Positions 1-5,448 of a stretch of 8,004 nucleotides of DNA are shown one piece after another. Below the pieces are notes generated by a model. The model was not told where the DNA came from and ran no database searches. It saw only the letters and a program-made list of their open reading frames with translations. Position numbers and translations under genes: made by a program. The stretch lies in assembly GCA_903842755.1 (NCBI GenBank), contig CAIMNF010000589.1, forward strand, positions 1 to 8,004, written 5' to 3'. Each line of letters starts with the position of its first letter. The first letter of the stretch is position 1. This stretch comes from Oligoflexia bacterium (GTDB taxonomy: Bacteria; Bdellovibrionota; UBA1018; CAIMNF01).

Positions 1-1
1 G

Positions 2-247
2 CCTGTGCTGCGCCCTGAAGGGGTTTTTCATCTCAAAACCGATCATCGAGAATACTTTGATTTTATTGTCGAACAGCTTAAGTCCGTTTCGGACGTTTTT
101 GAAATCACCGATTTAAGTTACCACCTTCACGAAAAACACCCTTCCCCCCACTTATTAAAAATTCCGGACGTGACTTTATTTGAGCGTTTATTCATCAAAG
201 ATGGCCTGCCCATTCATAGCGTAAAAGCGATCTCTAAACTTCGCTAG
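2..247 (+). CDS. trmB: tRNA (guanine-N7-)-methyltransferase, C-terminal part (5' end outside window)
   Basis: TrmB is the cytoplasmic SAM-dependent enzyme that makes m7G46 in the variable loop of tRNAs. Only the last 81 codons are present. The reading frame is open to the left edge, so the GTG at 5 is an internal Val codon and not a start. Visible family features are the strand and loop GVFHLKTDHREYF, matching the TrmB pattern of Gly-x-hydrophobic-His-x-x-Thr-Asp followed by an aromatic residue, and the C-terminal segment TLFERLFIKDGLPIH. The latter matches the conserved T-x-(Y/F)-E-x-x-F...G-x-P-I motif that contacts substrate near the end of TrmB proteins. The stop is TAG. The gene is separated by 121 bp from the next gene, with a hairpin in between. 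The family call is fairly secure despite the truncation, because the TxFE-type ending is characteristic. Confidence 0.85.
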   Translation, partial: PVLRPEGVFHLKTDHREYFDFIVEQLKSVSDVFEITDLSYHLHEKHPSPHLLKIPDVTLFERLFIKDGLPIHSVKAISKLR

Positions 248-331
248 GGCTGAACCGGGAAGCCGAACTCAAAAAATGCAAAAAAACCACTAAAGTTCCG
301 TCAAAATAATGCCGATACAGTTAACGAAGCA

Positions 332-353
332 CTCAAAAGAGACCCCTTTTGAG
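332..353 (+). terminator. Perfect 8-bp hairpin between trmB and the next gene; weak terminator or 5'-UTR element
   Basis: CTCAAAAG at 332-339 pairs exactly with CTTTTGAG at 346-353 around a 6-nt loop (AGACCC). AAG at 327-329 can add three pairs with CTT at 354-356 across a 2-nt bulge. No run of T follows, only CTTTAG, so it is not a standard intrinsic terminator. It ends 15 nt before the ATG at 369 and 6 nt before the AAAGG-type ribosome binding site. It could therefore end trmB transcription weakly or sit in the leader of the next gene. Confidence 0.35.
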
Positions 354-368
354 CTTTAGAAAGGCATT

Positions 369-611
369 ATGAGTGAGGACGAAAACGATCCAACCGACGC
401 CCCTGCGCCCGCCTTCGATACAGGCAACTTTCTGTTTGGCTTCTTAGGAGCCTGGTGCGCTCTGGTGATCGGTTTTATGGTCTACGCTCCTGAGGCCAAA
501 GCGCCGAGTTCACGGTCGCCAGCGCAAGTCCCGCTCGAACCATCTCCAACAGAACCGTTTGATCCGCGGGCCTACTTCCTTTCTTTTAACTCAATCCACT
601 TAGAAAAATAG
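369..611 (+). CDS. Small single-pass membrane protein, function unknown (80 aa)
   Basis: I do not recognise a family. The protein has an acidic N-terminus (residues 1-17, rich in Asp, Glu and Pro). One hydrophobic segment of about 20 residues follows, roughly 19-40 (NFLFGFLGAWCALVIGFMVY). The C-terminal half (41-80) is low-complexity and rich in Pro, Ser and Ala, as in short single-pass inner-membrane proteins with a disordered tail. With an acidic N-terminus and few basic residues before the helix, topology is uncertain. The ATG has an AAAGG sequence 4 nt upstream, which supports this start. The last 40 bp overlap the 3' end of the convergent glycosyltransferase gene. No catalytic motif is visible. 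It is real coding sequence by start signal, length and membrane segment, but confidence is moderate because it is short. Confidence 0.55.
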   Translation: MSEDENDPTDAPAPAFDTGNFLFGFLGAWCALVIGFMVYAPEAKAPSSRSPAQVPLEPSPTEPFDPRAYFLSFNSIHLEK

Positions 612-1885
612 CGGTGGCTATTAAACAATTCGTGCCTGCCAATTTTAGAAATCCATCGGGGTAACCTCCCGGCCCGCTTGGCTTCTTGCCGTTGATCAAT
701 TTCTGCTTTGATTCCGGCCGAAATCGTCGACCAAGAATAATGATTCTCCAAAAGGTTTTTCCCGGCGATTTGCGCTTTTTTCCAGTCCTCTTTTTGCTGA
801 TGAACCCGCACGGCACATTTTGCAAACTCTGCACCACGATTGTTCCCAAGAAAATTAGCTTCTCCAAACTGGGGGATTTTTCCGATTTCGGTTTCCACTA
901 ACCCTTCACCGGCAACGGAAGTTCCTACCACCGGCACACCGTAGCGCATGGACTCGAGCACCTTTCCCTTCACTCCAGCACCGAATCGAAGCGGCGCTAA
1001 ACTTACTCGCGGCTTGCTTCCGGCTGAAGAAGCTTCAAACACTTCTTCTAAAGAGTTGGCATGCCCTTTCACCAAAAAGCCACTGAACGGATCATGGAGC
1101 TGCATTCCCTCGGACGAGGGGTAAGCGCCCCAAATCTCTATTTTAACCCCAGGAATCATTGCGCGAATTTCAGGCCAAATTTCCTTTTTTAACCACTTTA
1201 GTGCATCCACGTTGGGCGCATGCCTAAAATTTCCAATAAAGCAAAAGCCGTTTCGATCTTCAAAAGCGTCACTGCCCCATGCACTCGAAGACTCCACAAC
1301 AGGAGAATCATAAAAAAAAGGGACCCATTTTACACACTCCGAACCTAAACCAAATTCCGTTTGAAGAAGATTTGCTTCAAAGGCAGATACGACGAACGTT
1401 AAATCACAACGGTAAATGGAGGCGGTTTCTCTTACCGCAGTCTCGGTGTGATAAAATGCCTCGGGTAGTTCTTTTCCCGTCATTTCCAGCCATTTCTCTT
1501 TTACTTGTTCGCGGGCTCGGCGCACAAAATGTAGGTCTTGCGTTTCTAACAAAATGAGCGCCTGGGGACACGCTTCGTACACCAGATGCCCGAATTGTTC
1601 TTCTAAGATAAAGCGGTCAAAAAGAACAATTTCAGGGTCCACCGCTGCGATCTTCTCTTTGCTACTAGAATCATTCAACTGCAATGGCAAAAGAGAGACC
1701 TGTTCGGGAGGTGCAAAATAACCCCACTCCTGAGGCTCTTTTAATTGTGAGGGCGATGACAAAACCACGGCATAATCCCAGCTACGAAAAAGACTGATCC
1801 ATTGCAAGAGCCGCACACCTGCCGCCGATGACTGAGGTTCAGGCCATACCGTACTGAAAATCAATATCCGGGGCTTTTTGTTCAT
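572..1885 (-). CDS. Glycosyltransferase, GT-B fold, GT4-like (group 1)
   Basis: This 437-aa protein is a probable cytoplasmic or membrane-peripheral transferase that moves a sugar from a nucleotide-sugar donor to a surface glycan or lipid. Neither donor nor acceptor can be read from the sequence. The N-terminal Rossmann half begins RILIFSTVWPEPQSSAAGVR (6-25), with the small-residue loop typical of acceptor-binding domains, and has LETQDLHFVRRARE near 113-126. The C-terminal half has FIGNFRHAPNVDALKWL (about 216-232), then APLRFGAGVKGKVLESMRYG (297-316) with Glu311 and the following GVPVVGTSVAGEGL. This is the donor-binding signature of GT4 enzymes with the Glyco_trans_1_4 type of domain. About 40 basic residues at the extreme C-terminus may aid membrane contact. 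The start ATG lies only 18 bp from the divergent TPR gene; no Shine-Dalgarno sequence is seen. No partner glycan genes lie in the window. Confidence 0.85.
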   Translation of the reverse strand: MNKKPRILIFSTVWPEPQSSAAGVRLLQWISLFRSWDYAVVLSSPSQLKEPQEWGYFAPPEQVSLLPLQLNDSSSKEKIAAVDPEIVLFDRFILEEQFGHLVYEACPQALILLETQDLHFVRRAREQVKEKWLEMTGKELPEAFYHTETAVRETASIYRCDLTFVVSAFEANLLQTEFGLGSECVKWVPFFYDSPVVESSSAWGSDAFEDRNGFCFIGNFRHAPNVDALKWLKKEIWPEIRAMIPGVKIEIWGAYPSSEGMQLHDPFSGFLVKGHANSLEEVFEASSAGSKPRVSLAPLRFGAGVKGKVLESMRYGVPVVGTSVAGEGLVETEIGKIPQFGEANFLGNNRGAEFAKCAVRVHQQKEDWKKAQIAGKNLLENHYSWSTISAGIKAEIDQRQEAKRAGRLPRWISKIGRHELFNSHRYFSKWIELKERK

Positions 1886-1898
1886 GATAGGCTACTTT

Positions 1899-1927
1899 AA
1901 ACTATGAAGATTTGGGTGTCATTTCAA
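1899..1927 (-). promoter_or_regulatory. Candidate sigma-70-type promoter for the glycosyltransferase gene
   Basis: On the minus strand, TTGAAA (complement of 1922-1927; 5 of 6 matches to the -35 consensus) is followed after 17 nt by TAGTTT (complement of 1899-1904; 3 of 6, keeping the key first, second and last bases). Transcription would start about 7 nt before the ATG at 1885. The whole element lies inside the first codons of the divergent TPR gene. No matching promoter could be recognised for the TPR gene itself. Confidence 0.35.
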
Positions 1928-2824
1928 TTCACCATACTGCTTTTCGGTTTTGCATTTGCAGGGTCCACGTTTGCTGAAGAGCTTAATCCAGGCCCACGCA
2001 CAGCAGCCGAGCCAAACATCCTCTACGAAGACGGCATGCGCGCCCTTCAGCAAAAGAATTTTAAGGGGGCGATTCCGCCCTTTCAGCGTTATTTAGATCG
2101 CTATCCCCTCGGCCCCCAATTTGATGAAATTCATTTGCATCTTGGGGATGCTTACTTGCAATCTGGAAGTCCAAAATTGGCCATTCCTGCCTATTTAGAT
2201 TATATCCAAAATCACTTTAAACAAGAGACGGGTGGAGAGGCCCGGATTGGAGCAATACAAGCCTATATTCAAATCCGCCACCTTTCAGAGGCCCGTGGAA
2301 TGGTAGAAGAATTACTCAAGCAAAATCCGACGCTGCTCCAAAAAGAGAAAGCCCTGCTTTTAAAGGCGCAAATTCTGATTGAGCAAAAACGCCTTACGGA
2401 AGCGCAGGCCAGTTTGGACTCTTATGAACAAGCGGTAGCCACAAGTGAAAAGCCAAGCCAAGTACCAGAGTTAGAAGGCTCGCTTTATTTTAAGCTAAAA
2501 ACGGCTCAGTGCGATCAGTGGCCCCTGCCTCAAAAATCAAAGGCTACCCACGAAAACGTTTGGCTTGAATTCTTAGATCAAATTAAAACCTGTTTCAAAG
2601 AAACGTTGGTCAACCATCTTTCGAGAATTTCCGGCCAAGATATTCAGGAATGGTGTGCGATTTATAAGGCCAAAGAAAAACAAATTCAAAAAGGAAGCCA
2701 CGACCGGTCTTTTTATCCGAAAATCAAAATCACCTTTGATGAAATACGAGGGGAAATCAATCGAGTGAAGACTCTAACGTCCCAAAACCCGGCTCTTTCA
2801 GAATTTGGAAAATGTAATGAGTAA
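1904..2824 (+). CDS. Exported TPR-like repeat protein, function unknown
   Basis: This 306-aa protein starts with a signal peptide: basic Lys2, a hydrophobic core at about 4-19 and a likely signal peptidase I site after STFA (residue 24). It should therefore be periplasmic; there is no lipobox Cys. Residues about 37-180 form helical repeats of tetratricopeptide type. Examples are ILYEDGMRALQQKNFKGAIP (39-58), IHLHLGDAYLQSGSPKLAIP (76-95) and ALLLKAQILIEQKRLTEAQA (150-169), with the Gly/Ala spacing of TPR helices. The C-terminal 100 residues have no recognised fold and hold four Cys (203, 230, 251, 304), which could form disulfides. It resembles YbgF/BamD-like scaffold proteins only in layout. 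The gene starts the gshA operon and its stop overlaps gshA by 8 nt. No Shine-Dalgarno sequence precedes the ATG. A role next to glutathione synthesis cannot be inferred from the sequence. Confidence 0.8.
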   Translation: MKIWVSFQFTILLFGFAFAGSTFAEELNPGPRTAAEPNILYEDGMRALQQKNFKGAIPPFQRYLDRYPLGPQFDEIHLHLGDAYLQSGSPKLAIPAYLDYIQNHFKQETGGEARIGAIQAYIQIRHLSEARGMVEELLKQNPTLLQKEKALLLKAQILIEQKRLTEAQASLDSYEQAVATSEKPSQVPELEGSLYFKLKTAQCDQWPLPQKSKATHENVWLEFLDQIKTCFKETLVNHLSRISGQDIQEWCAIYKAKEKQIQKGSHDRSFYPKIKITFDEIRGEINRVKTLTSQNPALSEFGKCNE

Positions 2825-4133
2825 AATCAAAAATCTAATGGCGTTACAAATCTTCAAAAATCGTGATCAAATTCACGCGTGGTTCCAAGAGCAATTCAAG
2901 AACCACACTGCACCTTTTTATTCTTCGGTCGATATCCGCGACTCGGGCGACAAAATCGCCCCCGTCGATTCTAATCTTTTTCCGGCCGGCTTTAATAATA
3001 TTTGTGAAGTGGACTTTGAAAATGCGTCTAAGCTTTTTAAAACTCAAATAGCAGAAATGGCGCGCGACTTAAAGCTTGAACTTCCCAAAAAAATTCTGCT
3101 TATTCCCGAGACCCACACGGAGAACCGCTTTTATTTGGAGAATCTTTATTGCCTGAAAACCATTCTAGACGACGCCGATTTTGAAACCGAAATCGGATGG
3201 ATCAATCCTCCTCCCCGAATCGACGGAAGCGTGGACGCAGGAGCTACGACGCCCCCCTTAACTGCTCATTCAACTACTCCTTTAACTACTCATTTAACTA
3301 CTGCCAGCGGAAAGCAACTCGTCGCCCAGGCTTTGGAAATTCGATCTGGAATCTTACAAACCATGAACGGCTTTGTTCCCGATTGGGTGGTTTTGAATAA
3401 TGATTTTTCGCAGGGATATCCTACGTACTTCGATGAAGTCAAACAGCCGATTATGCCAACTTACAAGCTCGGCTGGCATAGCCGTAAAAAAAGCACGCAC
3501 TTTCATTTTTACAATCAAATTGCAACCGAATTTGCCACGCTCATTGGAATCGACCCTTGGCACATCACCATTGCAAGTGAAGCCGTGGGCAACGTAGATT
3601 TCGGGGAAGGCAAAGGCATCGAAAGTGTCCTTCAGGTTGCAGAGAAAATGTTCGCAACCCTTCATGCGCAAAAACAGGCCCATCAGCTTAGCCGCGAACC
3701 CGCACTATTTATCAAAAACGATTCAGGTACCTATGGCATGGGCATTATGGTCGTTCATTCGTTAGATGAAATAAAAAACATGAACCGAAGAACGAAAAAC
3801 AAAATGAGCGTGGGTAAAAACAAAAGCCAAATCCACCAAGTCATTATTCAAGAGGGAATCCCAACTCAGCTCAGTACAGACGGCCATTCCTCAGAGCCCG
3901 TGATTTATATGATGGGACACGAACTGATTGGCGGATTTATTCGGGCCAATACAGAGCGGGATGATCTCGACAATTTAAATAGCCAAGGCATGATTTTCAA
4001 AAAGCTTTGCTTTAAAGATTTACATGATTTTTGGAACTGCAATGACTTCAATGAATTTCCGGTGCTGGAGGCCGTTTACGGCTCTATTGGAAGATTATCC
4101 GCCTTAGCTGCGTCACGAGAGGGATCGTTATGA
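2817..4133 (+). CDS. gshA: Glutamate-cysteine ligase, Acidithiobacillus (ferrooxidans) type
   Basis: This cytoplasmic enzyme makes gamma-glutamylcysteine from glutamate, cysteine and ATP, the first step of glutathione synthesis. The 438-aa product matches the GshA family first named from Acidithiobacillus (Pfam GshA, TIGR02049 type). Hallmarks are SSVDIRDSGDKIAPVDSNLF with PAGFNN (36-61), GWHSRKKSTHFHFYNQIA (219-236), the nucleotide-binding segment LFIKNDSGTYGMGIMVV (297-313), and IIQEGIPT (343-350). This is not the E. coli-type GshA or a GshF fusion. The ATG at 2817 was chosen: it overlaps the upstream stop by 8 nt. A TTG at 2805 and an ATG at 2838 are also in frame, but 2838 lacks a ribosome site. 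The stop overlaps the next ATG (ATGA). Residues 148-163 are an unusual Thr-rich tandem repeat. No gshB is in the window. Confidence 0.9.
   Translation: MSKIKNLMALQIFKNRDQIHAWFQEQFKNHTAPFYSSVDIRDSGDKIAPVDSNLFPAGFNNICEVDFENASKLFKTQIAEMARDLKLELPKKILLIPETHTENRFYLENLYCLKTILDDADFETEIGWINPPPRIDGSVDAGATTPPLTAHSTTPLTTHLTTASGKQLVAQALEIRSGILQTMNGFVPDWVVLNNDFSQGYPTYFDEVKQPIMPTYKLGWHSRKKSTHFHFYNQIATEFATLIGIDPWHITIASEAVGNVDFGEGKGIESVLQVAEKMFATLHAQKQAHQLSREPALFIKNDSGTYGMGIMVVHSLDEIKNMNRRTKNKMSVGKNKSQIHQVIIQEGIPTQLSTDGHSSEPVIYMMGHELIGGFIRANTERDDLDNLNSQGMIFKKLCFKDLHDFWNCNDFNEFPVLEAVYGSIGRLSALAASREGSL
3258..3305 (+). repeat. Four in-frame 12-bp tandem repeats inside gshA
   Basis: Four adjacent units based on TTAACTACTCAT occupy 3258-3269, 3270-3281, 3282-3293 and 3294-3305. 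They differ at a few positions and encode LTAH, STTP, LTTH and LTTA (residues 148-163). Because the unit is 12 bp, gain or loss of copies keeps the frame. The flanking residues (GATTPP before, SGKQL after) suggest a flexible linker between two conserved blocks of the enzyme. Confidence 0.85.
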
Positions 4134-5299
4134 AAAAAAACTCGACTTCAAAAACCTATCACTTTGGGACCTTAGCCATTCATGCGGGGCAATCCCCTGA
4201 TCCTCAAACAGGTGCGGTCATGGTCCCCATTTATCAAACCAGCACCTACGCTCAGGAATCGCCGGGTAAGCATTCCGGATACGAATATTCCCGAACGGAC
4301 AACCCCACCCGCACGGCCTATCAGGATTGTGTGGCACAATTGGAAAACGGAAAGTACGCATTGGCCTTTGCTTCTGGATTAGCAACAAGTGATGCAATCC
4401 TGCGCACACTAAAACCTGGCGACCATGTGATTTGTTCGGATGACGTGTATGGCGGAACGTTTAGGCTTTTTGACAAAGTGCTTTCGCCTCTTGGGATTCA
4501 ATTTACCTTTATGGATTTAAGCAATCTCGACCAAGTTCGCGCTCAAATCCGTGCGCAAACCAAACTCCTTTGGATCGAGACGCCCACCAACCCGATGCTG
4601 AAGATTTTCGACATTCGTGCCCTGACCGATCTTGCAAAAAAATCGGGAGTGTTCACCATTGTCGACAATACGTTTATGAGCTCTTATTTTCAAAAGCCCC
4701 TCGATTTGGGCGCAGACTGCGTGGTTCATTCTGTCACCAAGTACATGAATGGCCACAGCGATGTGGTGGGCGGAGTGCTGGTCACCCGCAACCTTGAGTT
4801 TTATCAAAAAGTTAAGTTTTTACAGAACGCAATTGGAGCGGTGCCGGCCCCTTTTGATTGCTTTTTAGTGATGCGTGGACTGAAAACCCTGCATGTCCGA
4901 ATGAAACAGCACGAGCAAAACGCTTTAAAAATCGCGCAATTTTTGGCCGATCACCCCAAAGTCGATCGAGTCATTTACCCAGGACTCCCCAGTCACCCTC
5001 AGCACGAATTGGCAAAAAAACAAATGTCAGGATTTGGTGGGATGATTTCGTTTTTCATTAAAGGCGAGCTCAAAGACGCGAGAAAAGTGCTTGAAACCGT
5101 GCAAATATTTACACTAGCGGAAAGTTTGGGTGGTGTCGAATCCCTGATCGAACATCCCGCGATCATGACCCACGCCAGTATTCCCCCCGAAAACAGGAAG
5201 GCCTTGGGCATTCATGATCAACTGATTCGCTTGAGCGTAGGAATTGAAGACGTTCAAGACTTGATCGATGATTTAAGCCACGCTCTTGCTTCCATTTGA
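4130..5299 (+). CDS. PLP-dependent Cys/Met metabolism enzyme, probably cystathionine gamma-lyase (or gamma-synthase)
   Basis: This 389-aa fold-type I PLP enzyme has all main active-site features. They are YSRTDNPTR (53-61), whose Tyr and Arg bind phosphate in the neighbouring subunit, ASGLAT (81-86), VYGGT with Tyr107 stacking on the cofactor, VDNTF with Asp179, and SVTKYMNGHSD with the Schiff-base Lys204. The substrate-binding SLGGVESL follows at 332-339. The block from ICSDDVYGGT and the ending EHPAIMTHASIP...IRLSVGIED resemble cystathionine gamma-lyases, which release cysteine, alpha-ketobutyrate and ammonia. Gamma-synthases are so close that assay is needed. Gly109 replaces the Cys typical of methionine gamma-lyase, and the length is too short for O-acetylhomoserine sulfhydrylase. 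The start overlaps the gshA stop (ATGA) and has GAGAGGG 6 nt upstream, so it is well supported. The context favours cysteine supply to GshA. Confidence 0.87.
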   Translation: MKKNSTSKTYHFGTLAIHAGQSPDPQTGAVMVPIYQTSTYAQESPGKHSGYEYSRTDNPTRTAYQDCVAQLENGKYALAFASGLATSDAILRTLKPGDHVICSDDVYGGTFRLFDKVLSPLGIQFTFMDLSNLDQVRAQIRAQTKLLWIETPTNPMLKIFDIRALTDLAKKSGVFTIVDNTFMSSYFQKPLDLGADCVVHSVTKYMNGHSDVVGGVLVTRNLEFYQKVKFLQNAIGAVPAPFDCFLVMRGLKTLHVRMKQHEQNALKIAQFLADHPKVDRVIYPGLPSHPQHELAKKQMSGFGGMISFFIKGELKDARKVLETVQIFTLAESLGGVESLIEHPAIMTHASIPPENRKALGIHDQLIRLSVGIEDVQDLIDDLSHALASI

Positions 5300-5329
5300 C
5301 GCGCTTGCACAAAACACTCAAGAATCGAC

Positions 5330-5358
5330 TTGCTGTTCCCTAGGCTGCGTGCTAATTT
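5330..5358 (+). promoter_or_regulatory. Candidate extended -10 promoter in the convergent gap
   Basis: TTGCTG (5330-5335) is followed after 17 nt by TAATTT (5353-5358), and TG one base before the -10 box gives an extended -10. The predicted start of RNA falls at about 5365, exactly at an ATG. It lies downstream of the PLP gene stop and points towards uvrC's 3' end. It therefore cannot drive any of the longer genes and would make only a short transcript. Confidence 0.4.
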
Positions 5359-5364
5359 TTCCGT

Positions 5365-5433
5365 ATGCGACAAATTAAAAAGTTCATTCAACGATTGCTC
5401 CAATCTGCTAACGGCAGATTGCTTTTAGCGTAG
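5365..5433 (+). CDS. Possible 22-aa basic peptide or short RNA
   Basis: An ATG at the predicted transcription start opens a 22-codon frame, MRQIKKFIQRLLQSANGRLL plus two residues, ending at TAG 5431-5433. The peptide is basic (Arg2, Lys5, Lys6, Arg10, Arg18). Its Ile, Phe and Leu spacing would give an amphipathic helix. No Shine-Dalgarno sequence is present, so translation would have to be leaderless. The hairpin at 5401-5421 lies within the last codons, which fits a small non-coding RNA ending at about 5425 as well as a peptide. No known family is recognised. The existence of a gene here is speculative. Confidence 0.2.
   Translation: MRQIKKFIQRLLQSANGRLLLA
5401..5421 (+). terminator. Perfect 8-bp hairpin, candidate terminator of the gshA operon or of the short transcript
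   Basis: CAATCTGC (5401-5408) pairs exactly with GCAGATTG (5414-5421) around the loop TAACG. It is followed on the plus strand by CTTTT, a short T-run. It lies 102 bp after the PLP gene stop, in the gap between convergent genes, where a terminator is expected. The T-run is too short for a textbook intrinsic terminator. Confidence 0.4.
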
Positions 5434-5444
5434 ACTTCAGTCTA
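5431..5444. terminator. Small inverted repeat just after uvrC
   Basis: TAGAC (5431-5435) pairs with GTCTA (5440-5444) around TTCA; six bases match if a 2-nt loop is allowed. It begins 5 nt beyond the uvrC stop codon on the minus strand and lies 9 nt from the neighbouring hairpin. Together the two may slow or stop polymerase from both directions. No T-run adjoins it on the minus strand, so the evidence is positional only. Confidence 0.25.
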
Positions 5445-5448
5445 ACGT

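Noticed and set aside
5..7. GTG as a start codon of the first gene
   Set aside because: The frame is open to the window edge and the protein matches only the C-terminal part of TrmB, so this is an internal codon.
1886..1903. A promoter for the TPR/gshA operon in the 18-bp divergent gap
   Set aside because: TACTTT and TAAACT are weak -10 candidates and neither has an acceptable -35 box at 16-18 nt, so none is annotated.
2805..2816. A TTG start for gshA 12 nt upstream of the ATG
   Set aside because: The ATG at 2817 fits the overlap with the upstream stop, and the added four residues have no family support.
3354..3683. A 109-codon minus-strand open frame inside gshA
   Set aside because: It is antisense to conserved GshA motifs and has no ribosome site or recognisable domain.
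5390..5398. The 9-mer GCAATCGTT on the minus strand here, also on the plus strand at 7187-7195 in the uvrC promoter region
   Set aside because: Two copies of a 9-mer in 8 kb with no symmetry or shared position relative to promoters can easily be chance.
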